Source: Balanoglossus misakiensis
Taxonomy: Eukaryota; Hemichordata
Assembly (NCBI GenBank): GCA_040954595.2
Contig: CM082588.2
Location: 5,022,001 to 5,086,000, forward strand
Length of the DNA stretch: 64,000 nt
Direction: 5' to 3'
The notes under the pieces were generated by a model. That model was given only the letters and a program-made list of their open reading frames with translations, was not told the DNA's origin and did no database searches. Position numbers and translations under genes: made by a program. Each line of letters opens with the position of its first letter. Positions within the stretch are counted from its first letter, which is position 1. Below, piece by piece: positions 50,301-62,132 of the stretch.

Positions 50301-53300
50301 CACTCTCCGCGTCACCCAGAAGCATCTGCAGCTCTGTCTCAGGAAGACCGGCTTGGGAACAATAGATTAGACACAGGGTCTGAAAAGGAACCGGTTGGAA
50401 ATACAGTCAGACCACTGTTGGTGCATGGTCACCTCTTGTGGAAAATGTCTATATATACAGTAGTAGTCATTTCGTTTAGTCCTTGTGTAATATACATTGT
50501 GCATTTAGATTGACCTGTCTATGAAGGCCAGCATCTGTCTGTATAAGGGTCAGTTTTGGAAAAACCTTGACTACATGCAGCTGCTATAGAAAGGTTTGAT
50601 TGCAGATTACTTTCAAGCTTTTTCACTTGCTGGTCTGTCTTGAAAGATATAACAAAGTTAAGCTGTGATTGAGTCCTTCAAGGCATGTTTCACAGCTGTT
50701 CCAATTTTTCTGTTTGACCAGCTCATACTATTGTCTGTGCTGATATACCCGACATTTCCCTTCTACAAACCTTCTCAATGCACTGGGAATCATCCTCTCG
50801 CACCAGTCTGTCCAGAATCTCGGCCAGCAGTGCATCTAAATCTTCCGGCAGGGATTTGATGCGGTCGGTGACTTTCTCGAAAACTCCAAAAATCCGGAGC
50901 TCCTCGCAGGAGAGTGTCAGCCACAGTGCATTCTGGGCACCGTTTGATTTTGTCAGCAAAGCCAACTGGTGTGGATCAAGTCTCTGAAGCAAAAAAGGGG
51001 ATATATAAGCATTAAGGTACTATGTACCCTGAAAATTAAAGTCGTAAAGCCCCAATAGCTGCCACTTTTACTATATATTTTAATCGATAAAATACTCTGT
51101 GGATAATTTTCATGTGTTCATGGTTCTGCGTAAACACAGTGGCCTGATAACCACTGGAATTTTATCTAATTTTCATTCCCTGCAGAGAAGTCTGGCATTT
51201 GGTCACCGCCCACCTTATTGAACCTTCCCAGGTAGTGCTGTACGATGTCTATCCTTGTGGAGGTGTTCAACTGACCGATGGCAAGTTCGTACGGCTGCGG
51301 AGTGAAGTCTCGCAACACAGGGAGGGCCTTTGCATTCTCAACAATGCTGAGGAGGCATCGAATGCTGTGTCCGGAGATTCCAGGGGGAAACCAGTTGAGA
51401 TGAGAAATGTTGTAGTCATCCGTCAGCTGAAAAATACAAAGTTTGAAGAGTCATTTGTAATTGTATGAAAAGAAAATGGTGAACACTATCTTTCCTTCTT
51501 TATTCTTGAAAAAACTCCTTGCACACTGTAATATGTCTGCAGTGAATTGAAAGGTTTAGGAGAACTACCATTTTTCGATATCAATCCCCAAGGCACACTC
51601 TACCTTAAAGTGAAAGTAATATCAAAGGATTTAACACATTACTATCATCAGCAAGACTCTTACACAACTGCACATTCAGAATATTACTAGTCCAGTGTAT
51701 ATGATCCTGCATTTCAAGCTCAGACACAGACTTCTGTTTTATAGAGATAATGTAAGTTATACCAGTACATACATGCATACATGTAAAAAGTGGGCCGAGA
51801 TAAAAACTACAATGCAATGATTTTTGTGTGTTCAATTATATGGTGGATACTCAAGGGAAATCATACCTGATTGACAGCGTCTACGACAATAAGCAGCTGT
51901 TCTAACATGGAAGATTTCTCTTTCAATAATTGATGCAACAATTTGACAGTTTCCTCCGAGGAATATTCCTCTTTTAGTCTTGGTCGCCTTTCGTCTGTAA
52001 AAGATTACAGCACATATTAGCGACAATGTACAGAAGTCTCTGACCCTTTTCACCAATCCTGTGCGTGTTTTGACTCGGTTCTTGTGTGAAAATGCTAGAA
52101 AAGTTTTATGCTTCCACCCCTGTTTCCCTGTGTAAGGGTCCAAATTTAACCTTAGAAAATGACAGGCTTGGACCTAGCCACAGTGCAGAAGGGTTAAAAG
52201 AGAAAGCGCTTGATACACTTTCACACCTGGCTTGTAAATTTCTCTTTCCCCTATGTACTGCTCTTTGCAGGATCAAAGGGTGACAATTTTGTGTGCTGTT
52301 TGCCAATAGGCCCATCCAAGAGAAGCATTTACAATAGCAGACCAATTATCAAGATGTATCTTCGAGCAAGATTGTTGTTGTCATAGTAACACGTCTACAC
52401 ATACTAGGCATTTACATTGTCTCCTTGAAGCTCCCACTGGAAAAGAATTCAGTGGATCTGTTCACGTCAAATTGGTCTCATTCAACAAACCCAGATATCA
52501 GATAGTTACTGGCAATAAAAGCTTATCTACCGGTACACAGCATTTGGAATCACTCAGATACCACTTTTTTCAAATTACACGAGTTCATGAAATTTTTATC
52601 AGTTATTACTAAAATGACAAAAAAATGAATCTTTCATTTTATTTCGTTTCAAGACTATAAGCCTTACACAGCCCACTGCAATTGAACCGATCACATTTCA
52701 ACTAACAGCAGACTAATTTTATGAAAATTGATTTTCATGCATTCTAGTACATCAGTAATACCCGTCTCTTAGCAACCTGCAACATCCACGACTTCCTGAA
52801 CAGGAAATGAAAGAAAGAGATCCAACAAGTTGGGAGTCCGCCCAATTAGGAAGTCGGACCAATTACGATGAAAACGGTTTCAGCTGCACAGAATATACGT
52901 ACGACCGTTGATTTTTTCATCACTCCAGTTAATGAGGAACAAAATGACTGGGCTAAGTGCAAATTACACTGGCCTAACCCCACAACTATTACTGAAGAGT
53001 AGAAGAAGTGCAGTGTCTTGCGCATCAAAGACACAAAACCACTGACAATACTGAAGCTTCACGCCACTATCCTTTAATCGCCATCTCATGTACTCCAGCC
53101 ACTATGCCATATGATGCCTTCCATTGGATATTTGTTACTTATTTTCTTTACTTATCCCTTCATTTTGAAGTTTTAAATGATTATCCAGTATGTGCAAAAA
53201 AAGACAGCAAACTTGCAAGATACCGACTGTACTTAAATTGATGGCCTGCATTTTATCCCGTGTCTGGGTTCTGATTTGGCTAATTCCTACCGAATCTGCA

Positions 53301-56300
53301 GTCTGAATGAATTGAACAAGCACCCACAGGGTTGACCTTCTTATATGGGAACAGTATCCATTGCAAGGCCTAATAAACTCTACAATTCTTGCCTAGAGCT
53401 TCCACTACAATGCAAGTCGAATCCAGAAGAACTGGTTTAGAGTATACTATATAATCACGCGTTGTAGAACCCAATACACAAGACCCCTGAACACATCTCA
53501 ATTACATTCAACGATGGTAGCTCTCTTGCCCTTAAGAAGAGGGTCTCCTTCAAAGCCCATTAAACCTCTCACATTAACATCACGAGCGAACGCACGACTT
53601 TACCACTGAGAATTCAAGAAAGAGGTTATACGAAATGAGGCTAGGTTATAATTAGGTCAAAACAATGAGCTCGAAAGAAAGGATGGAGGGATGATAAAAC
53701 AAAAAGAAAACAGAAATAATAGCTTCCTCATTATAAAGTTCACAGCTGTCTCAGATGTAGGGTTATGTACATGCCATTACCAGTACATCAAGAACATTTA
53801 TCAAAATGTCCCAAGGCATTTTCTCCTGTTGTCGTTCACTAAAAAATGTATGTACATTGTCTGTACTAGAAACACTACATTTATTCTAAATTTTAAGGTG
53901 GTTTTCTTTCAGAAACAAAGAGACTTGAGATCACTCTGTGCTTATATGTCTCAGTACAAAAACAACTGTTTTCTGTATGAAGTGCAGGTAAATTTGACTA
54001 ATTTTTAATTTGGTTCCTGAAAATAAGGTCTGAAAAACATATATGTTTGTATTCAAATTCATTCCAGACTAGCTTGAATATAGTTGAAATAATGTTTTAT
54101 CATTAATTTTAAATCCATCTTTGTGGCTTATAAATATCAATAAAATAGATATGTGTACAATGGAACTCACCACCTTGGGGTAGAAGGTACTCACAAAGCC
54201 TCTTGATAAGGTTGTCTGAATATATGGACGTCGGACAAGCTCCAACAAAGTGATAGAAGACATTGAAACCAGCCTGTTGAAGGAAACAAAAACATGTTTT
54301 CTGAAACATTTTCTGTCGTGACTGTTTACAAAACAAAATACGGCTTCATGTAATCCCGCAGGTCTGTGGAATCAATTCTAAAAATTGTGTTCTTATTCGG
54401 GGATTCGAATTTTGATGGTGGTCGTGAGAACACATAAATGATATTTTCCCCAGACTATTTTCGTACACTGTATGTATGTGTGATAAAAATAACCACTGAA
54501 AATAACAGCAAGAGATGGGACAATCTGCATCCTTTAAATAGCCGTGGTATTTATAAGCTCCATCACGGGACTATTATGTCTGCCAACAAACATGGTCGGG
54601 GTAAGGGGGCACCAATCTCACATCTATTCATATCAAGATCAGCATCTGTGATGGTTGCCAAGGAGACGCTAGTTACATCAAGTTTCTCTGTGGAGAAATT
54701 GCCTTGATTTGGGGACTGTAGAGCCTAAAAACCTTAGAAACATCTTGCAATATTTTAGACAATAATCGCCTTAGACAATAACATGCTTTTCAAGTCTGAT
54801 ATATTTTTTTATTCCTGATTCATTTTTGACATCATCCATATATAGCTGTGACCAACAGTGTTATTGTCAGCTAAGCTAGGTGGGTGCTAGTATTGTTGTC
54901 AACTGAGCTAGGAGGTCCGTGTAGTGTGCATGTAATAACCCTCACCTGTCTGGCTTCAATGACAGTCTTGGCCATGACTGCCGACTTTCCAGTCCCCGAG
55001 TTGCCGGCGACAACCAACATCCAGCTGTCCATTTGAACTTTGCCCCCTTTGACCCTTTTAGACGACCTATGACCCGTACCGCTTCCAGGCCTTCCGGTGC
55101 CGTTCTGTCCGGTAAACAAGTCTGTTCCGTTCACGTTCGGAGGACAAGTTTCCATGGCAATGATGTCGTCATTATCTCCATCACCCATCCCGTTGCTACT
55201 CATCATCACAACATCGCCGTTTGAGAGATTGTGTCCGTTAGCGACGTCACCGTTTGTCACAAGTATCTGCGGTGATCCTTGAACGCATTTCCCAGCACCC
55301 GCTGTGCGCTTGACGACATCGCTGTGCAGCACAGAGCTGTCTCCTTGAGCAAAACTGAGTAGGGTGCGGATCAGACGATCTTGTCCGAATACTGTTTGTC
55401 CCTTTTGCATCACATAGTTCCAGTGTTGTTCATTCTCTGTGAAAAGTTAGAGGGGAAGTTCAGTCCAGCTGATTTTTACATTATGTGCTAGGGACCAGAC
55501 ATTTTATATTAAGGGGAAAAATACATTTTAGCCAATCCCATGTATAATTGCATGATTTTTTTTACAAAAACAGGGGGAGAAATTGTGGAAGTTACATTCT
55601 ACTAGGTCTTATAATATTTTGAATCATGGGGAAATAGGCGCCAAGGCTGGACTTCTGCCCAATGGTACGCAAACATTATGTCCACAGTAAACCATCGTCT
55701 GTGCAAAGGGACCCAAACACCAAGGTTGACTAACATCTAGAGACAGTCTACTCTGCACTTTGTAGAAATTCCCACCTTCTTCTTCCTGTGTCAGAGGTTC
55801 CCCATTATGTGGATACTTCCGTCCGATGGCAGTTTTAAAGAAATTAAGTACGTGTTGGCAAAAGTCGTCCAATCCAACCAGTTTTACCTGCACAGGCAGA
55901 GATGGAAATGTTACCAAATGTCAATAACGGAAAGGTCTGGTACGCAAGTGAAGGAAAAATAAAATTGAAAGCGATTATTTGCACATAACATACATGTTCA
56001 CATAAACCAGTAAATGTTATTTACTTACAAGTTCCATCCCAGTACTGTCATCAACCCCTTCTACTTGGCAACGATAATCATAAACTTGATCAGGGAAATT
56101 CTCCCTGACATACCTCTTCAATTCCTGTCAAAGAAATATTTTTTATTCAAGTAAACGGTATTTCACAAATAAATATTTGATATCAAATGCACATAGATGA
56201 CGCAAGCCCACGAATGAAGCACTGCCCTCTACACCATCCATGGATGTCCCTTTTGTCTATACTTGTGGGCCAGTCTCAGACTGTCGCCAAAGTTAAAAAG

Positions 56301-59300
56301 GCTCAATTAATTTGATTTGGGGGAAGGGGAGAGAGAGTGAGCTCAATGTGATCGCTGAACTACAACTTCGCACTTAAAATTCTGACTTTGACAACTTTTG
56401 TTTAGGGACTCTGTTCGCTTGTATATACACACCAAGACCACTTCTGTCATCTAACACAGTTTCAAAGGCAAGGGTATAGGATGACCACTCTGTTTGTGCA
56501 ACCACCATTCTCTATTCTTCGTTTGTGGTTACTCACTGACTCGTGAAAGCTACTATGCAGGCACACACACTCACTGAGTTTATACATAAACAAGCACGAC
56601 GCGTATCCACACTGTTGCTAGATTAAGTCAGCATCTCTACTATATGTACTGCCATGCCGTTCCTAACAGTAACTATTCACACGGATTTCAAAACACTCCA
56701 CTACTGCACAATGCAATTGAACTCTCCAGTCAACAACTGCAGTTAGCTGTGACCTCACAGTCGCCAGGGCGACAGTCGACGGCATGACTTCAAAGGTCAA
56801 AGGGCGGGGCCGCTGAAAAGCCCTGTATGATCTGGGCATTTCAATAACAGTGGTGTCTCTACAACAGGTAGACACCTCTCGAGAATAGTTTGCAATGATA
56901 CCACTGCCTAGCAACCGGGCCATGAACAACCGGTCGGCCATTGTTGTAAGGATTACCAATTGTTGTTTTTCTTCTTTATGTTATCTGGATTTTTTGATAA
57001 ACAGGTAATGTTGTGGCTGGGACCAGTCTAAAGTAGTGCACTTGATCTAATTTGGGCAGCAACTTGACAAAGTACTTGAAGACAATTGAAAAGTTCACAT
57101 GAAATAACACAAACGTGTGACAAGTTCAAAAAAAGGTAAACTTGGTCAAAGGTCAGTTTGGAAATCTCAATACAACTGCTAATAAACGACACATTTTTTT
57201 GATGATCTGATATTATGAAATATCTAACTGAGAGCATAATTATCCTATAGGTGCTACATAACAGAACTTTAGCATTTGTTTGTTTTCAGGGCGGACAAAC
57301 AATGAGAATTCTCACTATTTGCTTGTCAGACATAGTTAACATGCAGAAGAGGGTTCTGCTTAGACTTTCTTTTATTCCGATGTTTGCTTAGCAGATCAAA
57401 ATGCTAATATTGCTTCTCCTTCAACTTTATTCTATTGTAAGAGTCGTGTTTTTTTATCAAGACAGTGTATTTATTTGTTACTGCAATCTTTACATCTTCC
57501 CTGTTCTGTGTAAAAGTGCTTATAGTAAAGTTCTCCACTAGGTGAAATGACAGAGCAGATTTCACCACAAGGAAAGGGCTCCAATCCTAGAGTAGAATAT
57601 TATATACTACCGGTATAGTGGCCAGTCAAGGGACTTTCCCAAACTGTCCTTTATAGACAGATGGCCTTTATAGACAAGTCAGTTAATGCACATGTAAGTT
57701 GCATAGGGACTATAACAAAGTGGCCACTATAGACAAGTTTCAGGTGGCCACTAACACAGGTTTGACTGTACACAACAAATATCAACATGCATTATAACTC
57801 AGTACCTTGAGTTGAGCTTTTGGCAGTTCATCCTCATCCAAGAACTTCTTGACGTGTTCCAGTGGCACATTGGAGAGGTAGCTTGGATCACGGATCATGA
57901 ATAAGGCATTGGGATTGTCGGCGAGCAGAGCTCCACGTAGAGTCTCCATGTGGGTGATGGAAAGATTGGGAACCCACTCGTATTCATGGATAATCTCAAT
58001 GGGTACATCTCTGGATGTGGGAATCCAGCCATATCTGTAGATGTAAATAAAACAGAGGAATACACGATTTAAGTTTTTCACCGCTAGAACCATCTAACCT
58101 TCACACATCATAGTTTTGTCTGTTCACATTTTTTTTCAACAGTAGTTGTTCCAATATACTAAGGCAAAGGGGGGTTGTAATGTAAGTTCTTATTTTCAAG
58201 TTTTAATCAAAAACAACAGGGGGTAGAGATGTCCTGAAAAAAAACAACCACAGCATTTTTAGTACTTACCTCTCACCAAGCATGTTAAGAAAGAACGCTT
58301 CACCGTCCGTTTCGTCATGGCAACGGTCAATCTCCTCCAGACATGTACATATAGTAGCTTCCGTGGTGGAGTCTTTCGGAACTCCCCACCTTAAGTCACA
58401 CTCTATCAGTTGAAGATTCCGTGCCTCACACCATTCTTTCAACTCTGGAAAAACCTGACAAAATACAGAAAGTCTCATTCACTCAAAGTCACTTAAAGTT
58501 TATCAGGTACATTCAAACAATCATTTACCAGTATCCATCAGACCTTAAGAAAACGGATTAAATAAAAAAAAACTCAATACCTTTTTCACTAATGCTTCTC
58601 TTTCTGAGAAAAAGTCAGAAAACGTGGAAGACACAAAAATTCTGACCACTCTCCAACCAGTGACAAAGTTGTCCATTCTCGTTCTCTTTCGAAAGTAACT
58701 TCTGTGCTGTTTCTGAATCCTACTCCAAGATCGCTGTACTATGTCGGACGCTTCCTCTTCCGTGATTGGCTCTCCATCTTGCCATTCCACCTTCAAGGCA
58801 GCCTCAGCATCAGCTACAAAAAAGACACATTCAGACAAACTTGAAATACAGAGTAAAATCAAAGTGATGCAATAAATTTCCAGAATGATGTCTCTTTATA
58901 TTTTCTGTCTCAATGCAATAAAAATCTTACAAGTAAACTATTTTTAATTAGTACATGGATTCTACCACTATCATGAGGACTGATCAGGCCACATGGGAAC
59001 ATTTGAACTCCACGCTCCCATAGCACAATATACATGTATGTATGCTTGACTAAACTTGACAGTTCTCATCATCTATGCGAGTCATTTGAAACACTTTAAA
59101 TTTAATTAAATCATGTTATACTGAAAGATCAAATGAAATTACAGATTCAATTCATGAGATTACTGACCAAAATAAAATTGAAACAGACTTCTGCCATTTT
59201 TAATTAAAATTCAGAATAACCCCACTTTTTAATTAAAACCAACATAATAGCTTTCACCTGTTGAGTACTGTGTTACTTGGCTTTTTAATTAAAAATCTAG

Positions 59301-60566
59301 TCACCCAATGAAATGTCACATCCGTGCTGCACAGTACCACACCTGCATACACATTCTGTATCCAGGCCTGGAGAGCAAACACTTAACAAAGTCTTTTCCT
59401 ATTTCCTTTCTGCTGGCAAAAATCAATATTTCAACAGTGGTACATGTACTGAGAAAATTAAATTAACATTGTGCAAATAATCAAGCAAAAGTCACTACAT
59501 CAGAGTGACTACATGTATCAAATCACTCTGTTGGAAAATTTATTGTTACTTTCCCCCTCTAGTTAGTGTTACTGTAATAGGATATGTTACCTGCTGTATA
59601 TATTATTATGAAAGCAAAGTGGTGAATTAGTCCTCTCATTGTTGATAACACACTCTAACTGAATCTGGGCCAGTGCATAAACGTCACAGATGATAAAATA
59701 AGGTAAAATCTGCACATTTTCAAAAGTGATGAAAGATTAACCACACAAGTATATTTATTTTGAATGATGGTTGGATGTGCAAACATGGTAACAGATTGTA
59801 CGGGTAAAAATTCCTAAATGTTGCCACCCAACACAATGTGCCAATTGATTCTGAGTCTGCGACATGAAACTAAAAGCTAGGCTATTATGCATTAGAGTCA
59901 ACAATACCATGGAGTCTATGGCAACTGCTTGCAGGACACAAAATTGGCCAGCTTACTAACATTGTCCATTGCCCATAACAACTAATGCACATGCAAGTAG
60001 GCCAAAACAGTGCCAGGGATCTGGTCTTAAATTTGAAACCAGCCAAACTACTTTACCCAGACTCTTTTCAACGCAGCGCTTTCAAGAGATAAGTGGGCCC
60101 TATCATCATGACAATGGTGCCCAAAGAATTGTAAGTGGCCTGATACTGATGTTAAATTTAGTCTGTATCATCAACAGTGTGCCTAAGCCCATATGATGCA
60201 CCACTGACTCAACAAACTCACTGGTGACTCAAGAAAATTATCCACACTACATGCAAAGGTATAGGGCTGACTCAGAGAAATTTTAAGAAATCCTCAAATT
60301 GACTCAAAGATTTTAAAAATACAATGTATGTTTGTTAGAGGGCACACTTTTCTCTCTTCCTTACCTCTCTCTTTGGCCCTGGTCTCCCTGCGCGACTGCA
60401 GCAGACCTTCGCACGCGCTCAGAACCTGTCGCTGTTCCTGTCGCGACAGCGTGCGGCTCATTTTGGACGAGGCCCGACTGATGAGGCTGCTGCGGTCCAG
60501 CTTCCCTTCCACCACCAGCTGCTTCTCCAGGGGGCTCATTTTCGGAAGGGAGACAACGGTTCCCAT
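47369..60566 (-). CDS. DUF4062 / P-loop (NACHT-like STAND) NTPase with cysteine-rich zinc-binding C-terminus, 15 exons
   Basis: Probable intracellular signalling or scaffold NTPase of 994 residues. It is related to the DUF4062-NTPase group that includes TTC41-like, TEP1 and TPR-containing DDB_G0287407-like proteins. Exons: 60365-60566, 58581-58813, 58270-58454, 57806-58034, 56029-56124, 55776-55887, 54946-55436, 54171-54273, 51867-51994, 51214-51426, 50771-50983, 50179-50379, 49156-49377, 48758-48932 and 47369-47550. All have GT-AG boundaries and the phases close. Seen: MGTVVS at the start (N-myristoylation consensus); DUF4062 core RIFVSSTFSDFFSERE (125-140), DLRWGV (165-170) and GERYGWIP (205-212); an Asn/Gly/Asp-rich insert (about 400-490); Walker A GNSGTGKS (497-504); FYHFVGACP; Walker-B-like LLIVVDAVNQ (584-593); a helical region; paired CxxC at 898/901, 919/922, 949/952 and 973/976. 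No TPR or WD repeats were recognised, so it is shorter than most relatives. The function is unknown. Confidence 0.9.
50430..50560. repeat. Dispersed-repeat-like segment in an NTPase intron
   Basis: Contains TGTCTATATATACAG, then ACCTGTCTATGAAGGCCAGC and CTGTCTGTATAAGGGTCAGT. These resemble the GGCC / TATAGACA motifs at 57610-57770, about 7 kb away in another intron of the same gene. The two are probably relics of one interspersed family; boundaries are uncertain. Confidence 0.35.
57610..57775. repeat. Short imperfect repeats (GGCC...TATAGACAAGT) in an NTPase intron
   Basis: Tandemly arranged variants are visible: GTGGCCAGTCAAGGGACTTT, TTTATAGACAGATGGCC, TTTATAGACAAGT, GTGGCCACTATAGACAAGT and GTGGCCACTAACACAGGT. 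They form an imperfect repeat cluster that looks like an interspersed element remnant. No coding capacity. Confidence 0.5.
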
Positions 60567-60711
60567 TTTTTTGTCGGCTTCCCTAGCTGCTGTCAGAGAA
60601 AGTCCTCGTGCAGTACACACACAGCAAAGTTCAACACTGACCCTCTCTTAGTTGAAGGGTCACATGACTGGCACGAAAACGGTTGTCGGCGCCCGAAATG
60701 AATCAGTGGTA

Positions 60712-60717
60712 TTTATT
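60712..60717 (-). terminator. Polyadenylation signal after the candidate micropeptide ORF
   Basis: AATAAA on the minus strand, 33 bases beyond the candidate stop codon (60750-60752). It would end the small upstream gene about 145 bases before the NTPase start codon. If it is not used, the small ORF would instead sit in the 5' leader of the NTPase mRNA. Confidence 0.5.
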
Positions 60718-60749
60718 CTGTAATCCTCATAATTATTCCAGATGTTTAA

Positions 60750-62132
60750 TCAGTTCTTGAATCCCAGCTTTCCAGCGTGGCCGTACTGTCGTACCAATTC
60801 ACACTGCAAATAAAACATAACAGTAGACAGTGAGGCAGTCATCCAAACAAATATTCCCCACAGCTGTATAACACACAGACTGACCTGTCACCTCCATAAA
60901 TGCATTTCCATGACCCGCACACAAAAGCTGGGTAAAACCACATCAGGACAAAGAGGGGTGTGGCTACAGTTATTGCAGCATGACAGGTATGTATACTATT
61001 ACAAGTCAGCTTTACAAGCGATTGCTGTATTATCTAATCAAATGCTCTTTTACCAACATATCTGAACCGAGTTACCAAAGGTCTAAGAAACCTTTGGGCG
61101 AATTACGTGCATGTGAATAGGCCCATGCTGTGATTATTTCACACCCATTTTCTGTTTGTGATTGTACATCCCAGTGCGGTGCAAACTTCTAGATTGCAAT
61201 TACAGGTGGACCACGTCTTTGAATCCACGGTCAGTTTGTACAACTGGACAACTATACCAGTGGCTTGTCCGTTGTTGGTCACTGCACTGTTTCCCTAATC
61301 CAGTTTTATTAAGCTGTGATTTTACCGAGATGAGAAATCAATTTTATTGCACTTCAGGACCCATTCATGTGTGCTAAACAACAGAAGTATAAATAAAGTG
61401 TTTTCTTAATAGTGGTAATGGAATTCCCCCCTTGGGATATCAATGCAGTGGTATTATTGGTCAACAGAAACAATACCAGGATACCCAAGTCATTTAACAA
61501 TATAACTTATCAAAAACACTAAACCACAATAAAACACCAACAATTACAAATTACTGAAGCATATCGCATAAGGTATTTGGTTTACAGGAAATCTGCCAAG
61601 CATGAAACTGCTTGGGTGAAGTCCTACATTCCTATCACATTCTTGCAACAATTATTAATAGTGCACTGGCTTGTCAAGAAAACAATACAACACACACTTT
61701 AGCAACGTGAACCCTTGTAAGGAATCTACTAACACAGCAAACTACATTCACACAATCTTAATCTTATGTAAGATTGCCTCAAGACACAAAAAAGTCACAT
61801 GGTGGGAATGGTACAAAATCCTCTGGAGTGAAAACAGAAAAACAAAACACTATTCAGACAACAGTGAAGTTTTCTCGGTCACCTGGATAAACCATGGAGA
61901 ACCCCAGATCATCGTCTTGCTAGGAGTAAACATGCCTTGTTACTGACAATGAGAAAGTGGAACCTAGGGAACGATGGCTGTTTCTCAAAGAACAGGCCAT
62001 TGTTCCTAATCACATCTGAATTGCAGTCACCTTACGCAACACAATGGCAGAACAAAAGGTGGTATGACAAAAGCCAGATCGGTGGATTGTAACAATCTTC
62101 TGGTGTATGACATACCTGATGGATTCCCCCAT
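60750..62132 (-). CDS. Candidate 35-residue micropeptide gene (or upstream ORF), 3 exons
   Basis: Three short minus-strand segments join in frame: 62116-62132 (ATG in ACAATGG context, donor GTATGT), 61883-61919 (acceptor CTCCTAG, donor GTGACC) and 60750-60803 (acceptor TTATTTGCAG). The product begins MGESISKTMIWG, contains PWFIQCELVRQYGHAG and ends LGFKN. It has an amphipathic, Trp-containing middle and a basic tail, with no signal peptide. An AATAAA follows the stop closely. A possible 5' untranslated exon boundary (TTTACAG) lies at 62237. I do not recognise the protein; size and composition recall small mitochondrial or membrane-associated peptides. The weakest point is the second donor (GTGACC). 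It may instead be an upstream ORF in the leader of the downstream NTPase gene. Confidence 0.38.
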
